Positions 16,901 to 25,277 of a DNA stretch of 60,366 bases are shown one piece after another (position 1 is the first letter of the stretch; each line of letters opens with the position of its first letter). This stretch comes from Anaerolineae bacterium (lineage in GTDB: Bacteria; Chloroflexota; Anaerolineae; Promineifilales; Promineifilaceae). The notes under the pieces were generated by a model. That model saw only the letters and a list, made by a program, of their open reading frames with translations, made no database searches and was not told where the DNA came from. Both the position numbers and the translations under genes were made by a program. The DNA lies in assembly GCA_019637635.1 (NCBI GenBank), contig JAHBVI010000031.1, positions 1 through 60,366 of the forward strand, given 5' to 3'.

Positions 16901-18387
16901 CCACTTTCCGCTGGGGGGTGCTGCCCGAATTTGCCCATGACCTGGACCCGGCGCGCGTGGAAACCAGCGACGCCCTGCAATTGATCATCAACCTGTTTGA
17001 AGGTCTGGTGGAACTGGACAATGAGTGGAACATTATCCCCTTGCTGGCGCGGCGCTGGCAGGTGTTGCGGGGGGGGCGGCGCTACCGTTTTGAGCTACGG
17101 CAGGATTGGCGCTGGAGCGATGGGGCGCCGGTGACGGCGCATGATTTTGTTTTTGCCTGGCGGCGCAATCTCAGCCCGCAGACCAATGCGGGCATGGCCC
17201 ATCAGTTATACGCCATTCGGGGGGCGGCGGCATTTCATCGGGGAGAGGAGGCGGAGGTCACGGCCGTAGGCGTCACCGCTCTCGACGACTGGACATTGCA
17301 AATTGATCTGGACACACCCATCAACTACTTCCTCTATCTGCTGGCCTATCCGGTGACGGTGCCCCAACCGGCGCATCATGCAACTATGTACCCCGAAACG
17401 TGGGCCACACCCAGCCATCTCGTTTGCAATGGCCCCTTTCAACCGGACGGTGATGTCTATGAAAACGGCTTACGCCTGAAACAGAACCCCCACTATCGTG
17501 GTCTACGGACAGGGAACATCTCCCAGGTATCTTTGCAATTTCAGGAGGCAAACTGGCAGCAGTACCAACAAGACCAGGTGGATTGGTGTCGGGTAGACGA
17601 CCGCACCGATTTGCCCACTCTTTTCCCGGAAGCCACTTTTCTGGTGCAGGGCTTTGTCACTTTCTTTCTGGGTTTTGCCTGCAATACGCCGCCATTTGAT
17701 AACAGGCTGGTGCGCCAGGCATTTACCTGCGCCATTGACCGGCAAACATTGGTGCAGACCGTGTGGGCGGGGGTGCAAAAACCGGCATCGGGTGGGTTTG
17801 TGCCGCCGGGTATGCCCGGTCATTCGCCGGAAATAGGTTTGCCTTTTGACCCAGAACAGGCGCGATTTTTATTACAACAGGCCGGTTTTGCCGGTGGGCG
17901 CAGCTTACCGCCCCTCAAGCTGTTGGCATTACCTGGTTTTGCCGGGGCGCCGGCTTATTTACAGCAGGCGTGGCAAACACATTTGCACGTGTCGGTGGAA
18001 ATAGTAGACAATCTGACAGATACGGAATTCACGACACACCTGGAACAAGGCCGGGGACATCTGGCGCTATCAGGCTGGTATGCGGCTTTTCCTGACCCGG
18101 ATGATGTATTACGCGGGCTTTTTTACAGCAGCAGCGCCAATAATCTCTTTAACTGGCGTCATGTCTTGTTTGATAACTTGCTCGACCAGGCGCAAACGGT
18201 GGTTAGCGCGCAACACCGGTTTGATCTGTACCATGAGGCAGATAGAGTGCTGGTACAAACAGAAACGGCCGTAGCTCCCCTCTACTACCTGCAAGCGTAT
18301 GGCCTGATGCGCCCTCCTTTTCACTTTGCCGACACCGGCAAAATTATCCGCGACGGGAACATCAAGTTTAAGAATATCGTGGGGTAG
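13960..18387 (+). CDS. Soluble adenylyl-cyclase-like protein: two class III cyclase domains + AAA/STAND ATPase + helical repeats + OppA-like solute-binding domain
   Basis: 1,475 residues from ATG 13960 (13864 is in frame but adds 32 unlikely residues). Cyclase domain 1 (~28-240) has both metal Asp residues (ALIADISGF, D37; KFGGDALI, D89). Domain 2 (~255-425) lacks the first Asp (LFVQFHG) but keeps GDKGSLL and the YTTMGDAINLSARL half-site. This split matches mammalian sAC (ADCY10), where C1 supplies metals and C2 the adenine/transition-state residues. A P-loop GEVGQGKT (~493) and Walker B VVLVLDDVQWAD (~628) mark the ATPase; helical, TPR-like repeats span ~860-960. From ~980 to the end there is a family 5 substrate-binding fold (SDGAPVTAHDFVFAWRRN, VRQAFTCAIDRQTLV). 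No signal peptide is present, so the SBP module is cytoplasmic. A palindromic element is embedded at 15327-15417. Predicted: cAMP production gated by an internal ligand; untested. Confidence 0.88.
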   Translation: MTADLMAQLAAYIPRDRVNHILTGAPLANDGVALIADISGFTPLTEALTQGLQADHGAEELTRALDSVFTPLIAQIHRYRGSVIKFGGDALIVWFGRKKGGRRTAVTHRALTAAQRMQRVMQQHGRIPTPIGPVTLRMKIGLTYGPVKRFNLGLPAYGFEDVLAGATLDRMADNEHHAEPGDIMADAATLQMVGDVVTVQAWREGVAVVGNLRRPARPQPWPPLAFAEVAQESLGAELAAYVPHAIVETLQAGQTQVAELKPVVSLFVQFHGLDYDADPEIAAKLQRYFSLAQEIVGRYDGRLNRLITGDKGSLLHIIFGAPRSVEEQEERAIRCALDLQAECGRLPFITRQRIGVSGGRVFAGPVGSPRRHDYTTMGDAINLSARLMQNAADNQILLDTAVRSHLSPALKVTDLGLIQVKGKAAPIHIYAATAYEPPTRQPRRVERLFGRDRELEVIGNRLSVISKQPPITDHRLPTTDYRLPTTGSIITITGEVGQGKTLLLDNVRAETEAAWQSDRTGGIWASGISLAYGHTITGYLFIELLRDLLNLPPAATPHQTSQRLRDFCAELFGAARLESVYPYLATFMNLPLPDDVAARLEGLAGESRRWQLFELIPDLLRQLCRHYPVVLVLDDVQWADPTSLQLVERIAPLAAELPLLLLLAMRPETETRAWEMVQGWDTAVLPLTHLTLAPLSHAAAAALITTQAPHLPPPVVDYLVAKGGGNPLFLVELVRTLQLTRADDLAQVELDALDLPNSVQGLLLAQLDRLAVETRHTLQLAAVIGKTFLDQVLARISTAEQQVGNLLAELEGQDYIRPDQADLGAAHSFRHALIQEGAYSTLLHERRRAYHRQVAEAFEQLFPAAIAEQVAFLAYHWEQAEALDRAIYYLSLTADQSRLLYAHEEAELLYGRILTLLSQLPPDAATRDRRARTYLKLAQVKVNDLDFDGAQRYYEQAFDLLEQLSGRRAEMDEQETGTAVPTFRWGVLPEFAHDLDPARVETSDALQLIINLFEGLVELDNEWNIIPLLARRWQVLRGGRRYRFELRQDWRWSDGAPVTAHDFVFAWRRNLSPQTNAGMAHQLYAIRGAAAFHRGEEAEVTAVGVTALDDWTLQIDLDTPINYFLYLLAYPVTVPQPAHHATMYPETWATPSHLVCNGPFQPDGDVYENGLRLKQNPHYRGLRTGNISQVSLQFQEANWQQYQQDQVDWCRVDDRTDLPTLFPEATFLVQGFVTFFLGFACNTPPFDNRLVRQAFTCAIDRQTLVQTVWAGVQKPASGGFVPPGMPGHSPEIGLPFDPEQARFLLQQAGFAGGRSLPPLKLLALPGFAGAPAYLQQAWQTHLHVSVEIVDNLTDTEFTTHLEQGRGHLALSGWYAAFPDPDDVLRGLFYSSSANNLFNWRHVLFDNLLDQAQTVVSAQHRFDLYHEADRVLVQTETAVAPLYYLQAYGLMRPPFHFADTGKIIRDGNIKFKNIVG
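15327..15417. repeat. In-frame TAATCGG/CCGATTA palindromic element inside the cyclase-ATPase gene
   Basis: GGTAATCGG and GGTTATCGG units face ACCGATTACC/CCGATCACC units. The 91-bp element encodes ~30 residues (including PITDHRLPTTDYRLPTT) in the linker between cyclase domain 2 and the P-loop without breaking the frame. Confidence 0.88.
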
Positions 18388-18448
18388 TGCCAGGCACGGG
18401 GCGTAAGGCTTGTGAATGACCAGAGCCGTTCGCCCCGTGCCTGGCACT
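18386..18448. repeat. Perfect 18-bp inverted repeat (AGTGCCAGGCA family)
   Basis: AGTGCCAGGCACGGGGCG (18386-18403) and its exact complement (18431-18448). It begins over the stop codon of the cyclase gene and ends 12 bp before the stop of the convergent beta-helix gene; related copies are at 34683-34746 and 54775-54836. Location between convergent ends suits a two-way terminator, but there is no T-run. Confidence 0.85.
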
Positions 18449-18459
18449 GCTCTTCCAGG

Positions 18460-19956
18460 TTACGGCAGTTTGACGCAGTTGCCGGTTCCCAAACGCACCG
18501 TGTGGTCGGCGTTCGCCACCAGCACACACATCCTCTCCGCGCCATCTGGGCCAAACGGCCGTTCACCAAAATGGTAGCCTATAAAAGGGCTGCCGCCGCC
18601 ATAGATTTCCCAGGGGCCGCTGCCGGGCATACCGGCGTTTTCCGGCGAAACCGTATCAAAGAAGAAGTGCAAATGCACACCGGGCAAAACCGGCGTGAAG
18701 TTGAAAGTGTCAAACTCCACCACAAAATTAAACGCCTCATCCAGGGTGATCTGGTTGATGCGGGCATAGGCTACCGGCGTCGGCGCCGGTTTTAACACAG
18801 CCGGTAGATAAGCCGATTGGTTGAGAAGCTGCGTTATCAACGCGCCACTGCCCGTTTGCACAAACTGGTAAGCGTTGGGTGTGTTGCCTTCAAAGCGGGT
18901 ATTTACAATTTGCACAGCAGCAGGGTCGCTGCCCACGCTTTCCACAAACAGACCGCCGCCCTGCCCGGCGCTGTTGTTCACAAACTGGCTGTTTTTAATG
19001 ACGACGTCCCCGCTGTCCATCTGGATAAACAGACCACCACCTTGCCCGCCGGTACCCCCGCCTTCATTCCCGGCAAACGTGACCCCATCCAGGGTAACAC
19101 GTCCGCCGTGCATAATGATTTGACCACCGCCGCCATGGGCATTGGTACTGTTGGTATTGTTGCTGCTAAATGCCGAATGGCGAATGAATACTTGACTGGT
19201 ATCATAAACCACAAGATGCATCCCGCCGCCAAAAAGTGCCTGGTTCTCGCTGAATAGGGTGTTTTCAATCGTCAAATAGGAGCCTTCACGCAGTTCCACA
19301 TACAGCCCACCGCCAAAATTATCGGCCGTGTTGGTGTAAAAGGCGCTGTCTTCAATGACCAGATGGGAGCCATCCCGCACTTCCAGTCTGACGCCGCCGC
19401 CATCCCCCAATACCTGGTTGCCCCGTAACCAGACGTTATCCAACAACACATGGGCGCTGCCGCTGATCACGCCGTTGATCCCACCGCCCTCATTGGCAGA
19501 AGCATCGCTTAAAATGAAATGTTCAACGATCAGGTTGTCCAGGTGCGGGAAGCCAGGGGCGCTTGAGTCTTCCAAAATCAAAACAGAATCACCCGATGCA
19601 AAAAGTTCAGACCGGGTATAGGGGGCGGCATATTGAAAGCCATACGCCAGATAGTCCGTTGTCTCGGTGAAATACTGGTTGTTGACGGCGCAATTTTCGG
19701 TGGGCAGCCAGCCGCCGCTCAGACGCAGGTTTTTGGTGATGACCGCACTGCCGGAGTTGCGCGCCGGAACCATCTGTACAATTACATCCCCGTCTTCGGC
19801 TAAGGCAATGGCGTCAGCAAAATTGCCGCAGTTACCGGCCCCTCCGGTACGAAACCCGGCGGAGGCATTTGACCAGAGGATAAAGAGGGCGGCAAAGACA
19901 ATCAGGAGGCTAAAAATTGTCTGCGAAACCAGGTGTGACCAACGGGATGATTTCAT
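18460..19956 (-). CDS. Secreted parallel beta-helix (POMP-like repeat) protein with YLPxxLKP motif
   Basis: 498 residues from ATG 19956; GGAGAG ends 4 bp before it and overlaps the ATG at 19968, which is therefore not the start. A signal/anchor segment covers ~10-30 (FSLLIVFAALFILWSNASAG). Residues ~90-370 hold repeated turns such as GGGINGV, GDGGGVRLE, FGGGLYVEL, GGGMHLVV and QGGGLFVE, each with a nearby N/S ladder, as in right-handed beta-helices and chlamydial-type POMP repeats. AYLPAVLKPAPTPVAYA (~385) links to a ~95-residue C-terminal domain (VVEFDTFNF, HLHFFFDTV, GPWEIYGGG). Likely surface-exposed; binding or polysaccharide-lyase activity cannot be decided, as no catalytic set is seen. 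The gene contains very few ACGGCCGT copies. Confidence 0.8.
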   Translation of the reverse strand: MKSSRWSHLVSQTIFSLLIVFAALFILWSNASAGFRTGGAGNCGNFADAIALAEDGDVIVQMVPARNSGSAVITKNLRLSGGWLPTENCAVNNQYFTETTDYLAYGFQYAAPYTRSELFASGDSVLILEDSSAPGFPHLDNLIVEHFILSDASANEGGGINGVISGSAHVLLDNVWLRGNQVLGDGGGVRLEVRDGSHLVIEDSAFYTNTADNFGGGLYVELREGSYLTIENTLFSENQALFGGGMHLVVYDTSQVFIRHSAFSSNNTNSTNAHGGGGQIIMHGGRVTLDGVTFAGNEGGGTGGQGGGLFIQMDSGDVVIKNSQFVNNSAGQGGGLFVESVGSDPAAVQIVNTRFEGNTPNAYQFVQTGSGALITQLLNQSAYLPAVLKPAPTPVAYARINQITLDEAFNFVVEFDTFNFTPVLPGVHLHFFFDTVSPENAGMPGSGPWEIYGGGSPFIGYHFGERPFGPDGAERMCVLVANADHTVRLGTGNCVKLP

Positions 19957-20108
19957 TTTTCTCTCCATAAAAAGGTATGTGGTGGGCAGGTTGTTGGGGT
20001 CAGTGACGGTTTGTTTACGGGCACAGTATAGCGCAAAGAAGGGGGAGGGTCACGGCCGTAGCCCACCCCCTTTGTTCCCCTCCCCCGGCAGCGTTACAAT
20101 AACTGTTT

Positions 20109-20155
20109 GTAGTAGGCACTTTAGTGCCGTCAGAGGGCGATGAATCGCCTACTAC
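20109..20155. repeat. Composite palindrome (GTAGTAGGC family)
   Basis: Outer arms GTAGTAGGC (20109-20117) and GCCTACTAC (20147-20155) enclose two smaller palindromes, GGCACTTTAGTGCC and GGCGATGAATCGCC. Related to 9232-9278. It precedes the SD of the 20181 gene by 14 bp. Confidence 0.8.
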
Positions 20156-20180
20156 GAACGTACTAACGAAGGAGAAAAGC

Positions 20181-21848
20181 ATGAACTCGATTATCCACAC
20201 CCTTACTCAAGCCAAATGGTTTGACCTGACCCAACCACTCAGTATCTTCACCCCACCCTGGCCCGGTGAAATGCCGCTGCAAGTCCACTTTTTCAAACGG
20301 CTCACCGGCGCTTATGGCGGCGGGCAGGGAGCCAACGGGCAGCTGATCGAATGGAGCAACAACACCGGCACCCACCTGGTGGGGCCGCGCGCCTTCCACT
20401 CCGGGGCGCAGGCCATCGCCGACATCCCGCTCAACGCCCTGTGCGGCGAAGGCGTGGTTGTAGACATCAGCGACGCGGTGTCTGATTACAGCCTATACAC
20501 GCCGCAGATGATCACTGACCGGGTGCAGGTGAAGCCGGGTGACATCCTCATCATCAACACCGGCTATCACCGCTACGCCTGGGATCAACCGGACACACCC
20601 AACCCACAGGCGCAGGGGGGCATTGAAAATAAGGAATTTGGCTATTATGTGCGCCACCCCGGCCCGTCGCCGGACTTTTTCCAATGGGCGTTGGATATGA
20701 AATTGAAGCTGATTGGTGTGGACTGTGGCTGCGCCGAACACCCCATGAACACGAACATACGGAATATGCACGGCCGTGAATTTGACAAAGCCGAAACAAA
20801 GTTGAAAGAAACACACGGCGTCGCCTGGGACGAACTGTTCCCGCCTGAGCAGTACCACGAACTGACGCACATCACCATGCCCAAAGCCGGGCTGCTGCTG
20901 GCCGAATCCCTCGGCGGGCAAATTGGCGAACTGGGCAACCAGCGCGCCTGGATTATGATTCAGCCTATCCCCTTCATGGAAGTGGAATCCGCCTGGTGCC
21001 GCGCCGTGGCCCTGCAAGCGCCGGAGGGCATGGCCCAGGCGGAGTTCTTCGCCGCCATGCAGCAGGCAAACACGCTGGATATGACCCTGCCTTTCAGCGT
21101 GCAGACGCCGCAGTGGGCCAACTACGAACCGTTGAGCATCAAATACACCAAACGGGTAGGCGGGCAGTATTTTGGCCTGGGGCGCAACAATGCCCACTGC
21201 CGCGCCAGTTTCCACCTGGCTTCCCACATGGACGGCGAGAAACATTTCTGGGCGGCCGGCCGCACCATCGGCCAGGTACCGCTCGATTACTGGCATGGCC
21301 CTGGCGTCATCGTAGACATCTCCGATGTGGTTAGCAACTCCAGCGTTTACACGCCGCAGATGATTGAGGAGCGGGTGGATTTGCACGACGGCGACATTCT
21401 GATCATCAAAACGGGCTGGTATCGCTACGGCTGGAACAGCCCGGACTCCGACGAATTCCGCTACATGATCAAACATCCCGGCCCCTCGCCGGACTTTGGC
21501 GACTGGTGCATTGCCCGCCAGATTAAGTGGCTGGGCATTGACTGTGTGGCTATGGAACACCCCATGAACACCATCCAGCGCAACTGGCACCCCAAAACGT
21601 TCGCCGAAGCGAACCAGAAGTTGATTGACCAGTTCGGCCAGGATTGGGACGAGATGTACCCGCTGGATAAGTATTACCAGGATATGCACCTGAATTTGTT
21701 CCCGAAGGGGATTGTTCATGCGGAGAATTTGGGCAAGGAGATCGCGGCGGCGGGCAACGGCCGTTACTACATCGCCGCCTTCTTGCAAAGAGGTGTAGAC
21801 AACGCCTCCATGTGGGGCCGTTTTGTTGCTTATGCCGATAGGTTATGA
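20181..21848 (+). CDS. Tandem-domain cyclase family protein (kynurenine formamidase-like fold, PF04199)
   Basis: 555 residues from ATG 20181, with AAGGAG 7 bp upstream. Two homologous halves (~1-290 and ~300-555) each follow the putative cyclase pattern: GVVVDISDAVSDYS and GVIVDISDVVSNSS, then YTPQMI, GDILIINTGYHRY and GDILIIKTGWYRYGW, HPGPSPDF twice and EHPMNT twice. The family's metal motif is HxGTHxDxPxH. The first half reads NNTGTHLVGPRAFH (Asp replaced) and the second FHLASHMDGEKHF (Asp kept, Gly-Thr and Pro changed). So neither half has the full consensus. Likely a metal-dependent hydrolase or a degenerate pair; substrate unknown. The stop overlaps the next start (ATGA), implying translational coupling with the kinase gene. 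Confidence 0.82.
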   Translation: MNSIIHTLTQAKWFDLTQPLSIFTPPWPGEMPLQVHFFKRLTGAYGGGQGANGQLIEWSNNTGTHLVGPRAFHSGAQAIADIPLNALCGEGVVVDISDAVSDYSLYTPQMITDRVQVKPGDILIINTGYHRYAWDQPDTPNPQAQGGIENKEFGYYVRHPGPSPDFFQWALDMKLKLIGVDCGCAEHPMNTNIRNMHGREFDKAETKLKETHGVAWDELFPPEQYHELTHITMPKAGLLLAESLGGQIGELGNQRAWIMIQPIPFMEVESAWCRAVALQAPEGMAQAEFFAAMQQANTLDMTLPFSVQTPQWANYEPLSIKYTKRVGGQYFGLGRNNAHCRASFHLASHMDGEKHFWAAGRTIGQVPLDYWHGPGVIVDISDVVSNSSVYTPQMIEERVDLHDGDILIIKTGWYRYGWNSPDSDEFRYMIKHPGPSPDFGDWCIARQIKWLGIDCVAMEHPMNTIQRNWHPKTFAEANQKLIDQFGQDWDEMYPLDKYYQDMHLNLFPKGIVHAENLGKEIAAAGNGRYYIAAFLQRGVDNASMWGRFVAYADRL

Positions 21849-24096
21849 GCGGCAAATGGTTGAGATTGGGAGATGGGCAGATGGGGAAATTGGGCATTGC
21901 CGCCAGACTTTCTCCGTTTCCGCCAGACGGCGAACCTGATGCGGCTTCGGGCCGCGCCGATGCCATTCGGGAAAATCTGGATGATTTGCGCGGCCAGTTG
22001 ACGGCGCGTATTGCCCTGCTGGCGCTGGTGACGGCGCAGTTGATGCTGCTATTTTACAATCCGCCGGTTAGCTTTCCGCTGGACATGCTGCTCTTTTGGG
22101 CCGGGCTGACCGGGCTGTGCCTGTTGGCGTTGGCGCTTAATACCCGGCGGCCCATCTGGGCGCGGCACGTGCTGGCGGGGGGATTGACGGTGGCGCTGGC
22201 GGTGATGATGGCGCTGTTCCCGGTGGCGTGGCTGCCATTTGTGGGCGCGATTCTCATTTTTGTCACGGCCGTATTGGTCAGCGGCGGCGAGGTGGTTACG
22301 GCCGTGATGGTGGGCGGTACGGCCGTGTGGCTGACGAACCAGGGAGCGCGCGCCTATGATCTGACCGGCGTTCTCACTGTGCTGACGCTGGCGCTGCTGG
22401 CGGCCTGGCTGACGGCCCGCCAGCTTACCATTACCCTGGATTGGGTGTGGCACATGAACCAGCGCGCCGCCGAACTGCTGGAAACGACGCGCAACCAGCA
22501 GGCCAGACTGCGCTGACCAACAAGTCGCTCAAAATTGTCAATGACCTGCGCGAACGCACCGAAAATGAACTGCTGCTGGTGCACAAGCAATTGCGCGAAG
22601 CGCAGCGGCTTAAAGAGCAGTTCGCCGCCAACATCAGCCATGAACTGCGCACGCCGCTGGCCATCATCCTGGGGTTCAGCGAGGTGATGGTGCTGTCGCC
22701 GGAGGTGTATGGCGAAGACTGGCCGGGCGGCGAAAATTGGCCGCCTAAGCTGATGCGCGATGTGTACCAGATTTACCGCAACAGCCGCCACCTGCTGGGC
22801 ATGATTGATGATATTCTGGATTTGTCTCGCTTTGAGATGGTTGGTTTTACGCTGCAAAAGGAGCCGACGGCGCTGGCGCCGCTGCTGCAAGAGACGGCGG
22901 CGATTGTGAACAATTTGTTTGAAAGTTCGCCGGATATTGTGCTGCGCCTGGAAATACCGGCTGATCTGCCTATGGTAGAAGTAGATCAGACGCGCGTGCG
23001 ACAGGTGGTGTTGAATTTGTTGAACAATGCCCGCCGCTATACGGAAGCGGGCACGGTGACATTGCGGGCGACAACGGCCGTAGATGAAGTCATCATTCAG
23101 GTGGAAGATACCGGCCCCGGCATTGCCCCGGAGCAGTTGGCCCACATTTTCACCGAGTTTTACCAGGTGGATCATTCGTTCAGCCGGCAGCAGGGTGGCG
23201 TGGGGTTGGGTTTAGCCATTTGCCAGCGTTTTGTGGAGGCGCACGACGGCCGTATCTGGGCCGAAAGTACATCGGGTATTGGCTCCACTTTTGCCTTTAG
23301 CCTGCCGCTGCCCCATCATCGGCCATCGCCCAAACCGTACCAGACGCGCCCGATTGAACCGCTGCCGCAGGTGGTACGGCCGTATCTGCTCGCCGCCGAC
23401 CCTGATCCCCTGGTGATCAGCCTGTTGCAGCGCCATCTGGCCGACTTTGAGATTATCCCCATCGCCAACCAGGAGGAGATGGCCGAACAGATTGTCGCTT
23501 ATCATCCATTGGCGGCCATTTACAATTTGCCACCCGGCAAAACGGCCGCGCCGGAGTGGGTGGATGGCCTGACGATTCCCGTCATTGAATGTTCGCTGCC
23601 CAGCCAGGCGTGGATGGCGGATATGGTGGGCGCGGTGGCCTGCCTGACGAAGCCGATCAATTTTGAACAGTTGCGGGCGGAAATGGCGCAGTGTGGGCCG
23701 GTGCAGCGGGTGCTGGTGGTGGATGATAACCCTGGCGTGTGCCAGTTGGTGGAGCGGGGGCTGGCGGCTATTCAGGCGGAGATGGCGGTGCAGGTGGCGT
23801 ATGACGGCCGTGCTGCCCTCAATGCCATGCAGCAAGAACGGCCTGACCTGGTGATTTTGGATTTGATTATGCCCCAAATGGACGGGCTGGCCGTTTTAAC
23901 GGCCATGCAGTCGGACGCGGCGCTGGCGGATGTGCCTGTTATTTTGCTAACGGCTACGAATTATATTGAAGACCGGCTGGCGCAGGCGGGCAGCCAGATC
24001 AGGGTCAGTCAGGCCACTCCCTGGCCCCCTGGCGATACGCTGCGCTGCCTGGAGGGGATTTTGCGCAGTTTGAGGCCGGTGATACGTGACGAGTGA
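21845..24096 (+). pseudogene. Membrane hybrid histidine kinase/response regulator with a frameshift
   Basis: Residues 1-223 (21845-22516) have about five membrane segments (IALLALVTAQLMLLF onward) and start a coiled coil (AAELLETTRNQQARLR). The frame then stops, while the frame open from 22441 continues seamlessly (LTNKSLKIVNDLRERTENEL). One base lost near 22512 explains it. The rest is intact: HisKA ANISHELRTPLA, N box LNLLNNARRY, DTGPGIAP and GVGLGLAICQ, then a degenerate receiver-like part and a full C-terminal receiver (VLVVDDN, LVILDLIMPQMDG). It would sense a membrane or cytoplasmic signal and phosphorylate its own receiver. The gene is coupled to the cyclase gene by ATGA. Its end lies inside a TGACGAGTGA repeat. 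Confidence 0.85.
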
Positions 24097-24150
24097 TACG
24101 TGACGAGTGATTTTCTCACGCATCACTCGTCACCCGTCACTCGTCACGCT
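24084..24150. repeat. TGACGAGTGA inverted repeat at the kinase 3' end
   Basis: GTGACGAGTGATACGTGACG faces CACTCGTCACCCGTCACTCG. The upstream gene's last codons (IRDE, stop) come from the left arm. Same family as 7146-7206. Confidence 0.8.
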
Positions 24151-24371
24151 GACGCCCGGATTTTCTTGCCGCTGAGGGGGTTGCCAAACAGGGGGGCAAA
24201 GACACAGAAGTCAAACACTCCGGCGAGCAGGGGCAGCAGGCCGATGATGGTCACGATGATGCCGGTTGTGCCACCCAGACCAAACCAGCCCCAGGCTACC
24301 AGGGCGATACCGGCGACGATGCGGATAATGCGGCCGGCCGTTGAGGCCATAAATGCGATAAAAGGGTTCAT
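24144..24371 (-). CDS. DUF2892 (YgaP-type) small membrane protein
   Basis: 75 residues. RIIRIVAGIALVAWGWFG and IIVTIIGLLPLLAGVFDFC are two membrane helices; Cys in DFCVFAPLFG matches the conserved end of DUF2892, the two-helix domain also found C-terminal to the rhodanese in E. coli YgaP. These domains often accompany sulfur or nitrosative stress genes. SD AGGAG lies before the ATG. It is co-oriented with the Crp/Fnr gene 230 bp upstream, and a dyad GTGACAAAGTCAC lies 71 bp before the start. Confidence 0.8.
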   Translation of the reverse strand: MNPFIAFMASTAGRIIRIVAGIALVAWGWFGLGGTTGIIVTIIGLLPLLAGVFDFCVFAPLFGNPLSGKKIRASA

Positions 24372-24441
24372 TTTTCATCTCCTATTTGAACAGCAGGTTT
24401 ATATCATGCGCCTACTATAAGAGATGGGCGGGGGGTTGTCG

Positions 24442-24454
24442 GTGACAAAGTCAC
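24442..24454. promoter_or_regulatory. Candidate Crp/Fnr-type operator
   Basis: GTGAC-AAA-GTCAC, a perfect dyad resembling the TGTGA-TCACA half-sites of Crp-family proteins but with shorter spacing. It lies between the Crp/Fnr regulator gene and DUF2892. Functional assignment is inference. Confidence 0.3.
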
Positions 24455-24466
24455 ATTACCACGCTA

Positions 24467-24555
24467 TGTCAATCCGAGCGTAGTCTTCAGAGTGAGGAAT
24501 CTTTCACCTTAGCCAGGGGAAAGATTCCTCACCCCTTCGGGGGTTCGGAATGACA
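24467..24555. repeat. TGTCATTCCGA/GAGGAATCTTT dispersed inverted repeat
   Basis: Outer arms TGTCAATCCGA (24467-24477) and TCGGAATGACA (24545-24555), inner arms TGAGGAATCTTT and AAAGATTCCTCA, and a CCCCTTCGGGGG mini-hairpin. A second copy is inserted in frame in a glycosyltransferase gene at 43671-43754. Confidence 0.85.
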
Positions 24556-24602
24556 GGTTCATTTCGGGGGTCTGGGATGGCAGACTTATGCGGATGTGTG
24601 AT

Positions 24603-25277
24603 TTACATGGCGGCGCGACTTTTCAGGCCGTCTACGTCTACCAGTTCAATCCGGCCCCGGCCGGGGCTGATAAGGCCCTGACCGGCAAAATCTTCCAGGA
24701 TGCGGCTGATCACTTCACGGGAACTGCCCAGTTCGGCGGCAATCTCCTGGTGGGTGATGGGGATGGACTGTTGCGCCTGGCCCCGTTCCAGCAGGAAACG
24801 GGCTACCCGCGCATCCATGCGGCGGAACAACACATCGTCCACCACGTCCATGACGCGGGTGAGGCGCTGCGAAAACAGGTCAAAGACAAATTCCCGCCAC
24901 AGGTCATAACGGCCGACCCAATCGCGGAATACGGCCGCCGGAATCATCACCGCTTCCGCTTCCTGTTCGACGGTGGCGATGGCGGGAAAGGTTTGCTGGC
25001 TGAGGATGGCGTTGGCCGTGAGGACGCAGGATTCGCCCAGGCCAAAACGGTAGAGGGTGATCTCCCGCCCGGTGACGCCGATTTTATAGACGCGCACGAC
25101 GCCGGACAGCAACAGGGCGATGGCCTCAATCTGGCCGCCTTCGGCGAATACGTCGTGGTTGGCGGGGATGCGGGCCAGGAAGGCGGCCTGCATAAATTCG
25201 CGCACCAACTGAGGGTCGGCGCGGTGCAAAACGGGCAGGGCGTGGGCAATGCGGTTGAATTGGGTTTGGGTGAGCAT
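24603..25277 (-). CDS. Crp/Fnr family transcriptional regulator
   Basis: 224 residues, typical length. Residues ~20-130 form the cyclic-nucleotide-binding-like beta-barrel (FAEGGQIEAIALLLSGVVRV, REITLYRFGLGESC). A dimerisation helix follows (~130-150), then a winged helix with the recognition region THQEIAAELGSSREVISRIL (~172-191) and GLISPGRGRIELVD wing. No N-terminal Cys cluster, so not a classical iron-sulfur FNR. With a cyclase gene in the window cAMP is a possible ligand, but the link is only inference. The gene's start region lies in a TGACGAGTGA repeat. Confidence 0.9.
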   Translation of the reverse strand: MLTQTQFNRIAHALPVLHRADPQLVREFMQAAFLARIPANHDVFAEGGQIEAIALLLSGVVRVYKIGVTGREITLYRFGLGESCVLTANAILSQQTFPAIATVEQEAEAVMIPAAVFRDWVGRYDLWREFVFDLFSQRLTRVMDVVDDVLFRRMDARVARFLLERGQAQQSIPITHQEIAAELGSSREVISRILEDFAGQGLISPGRGRIELVDVDGLKSRAAM

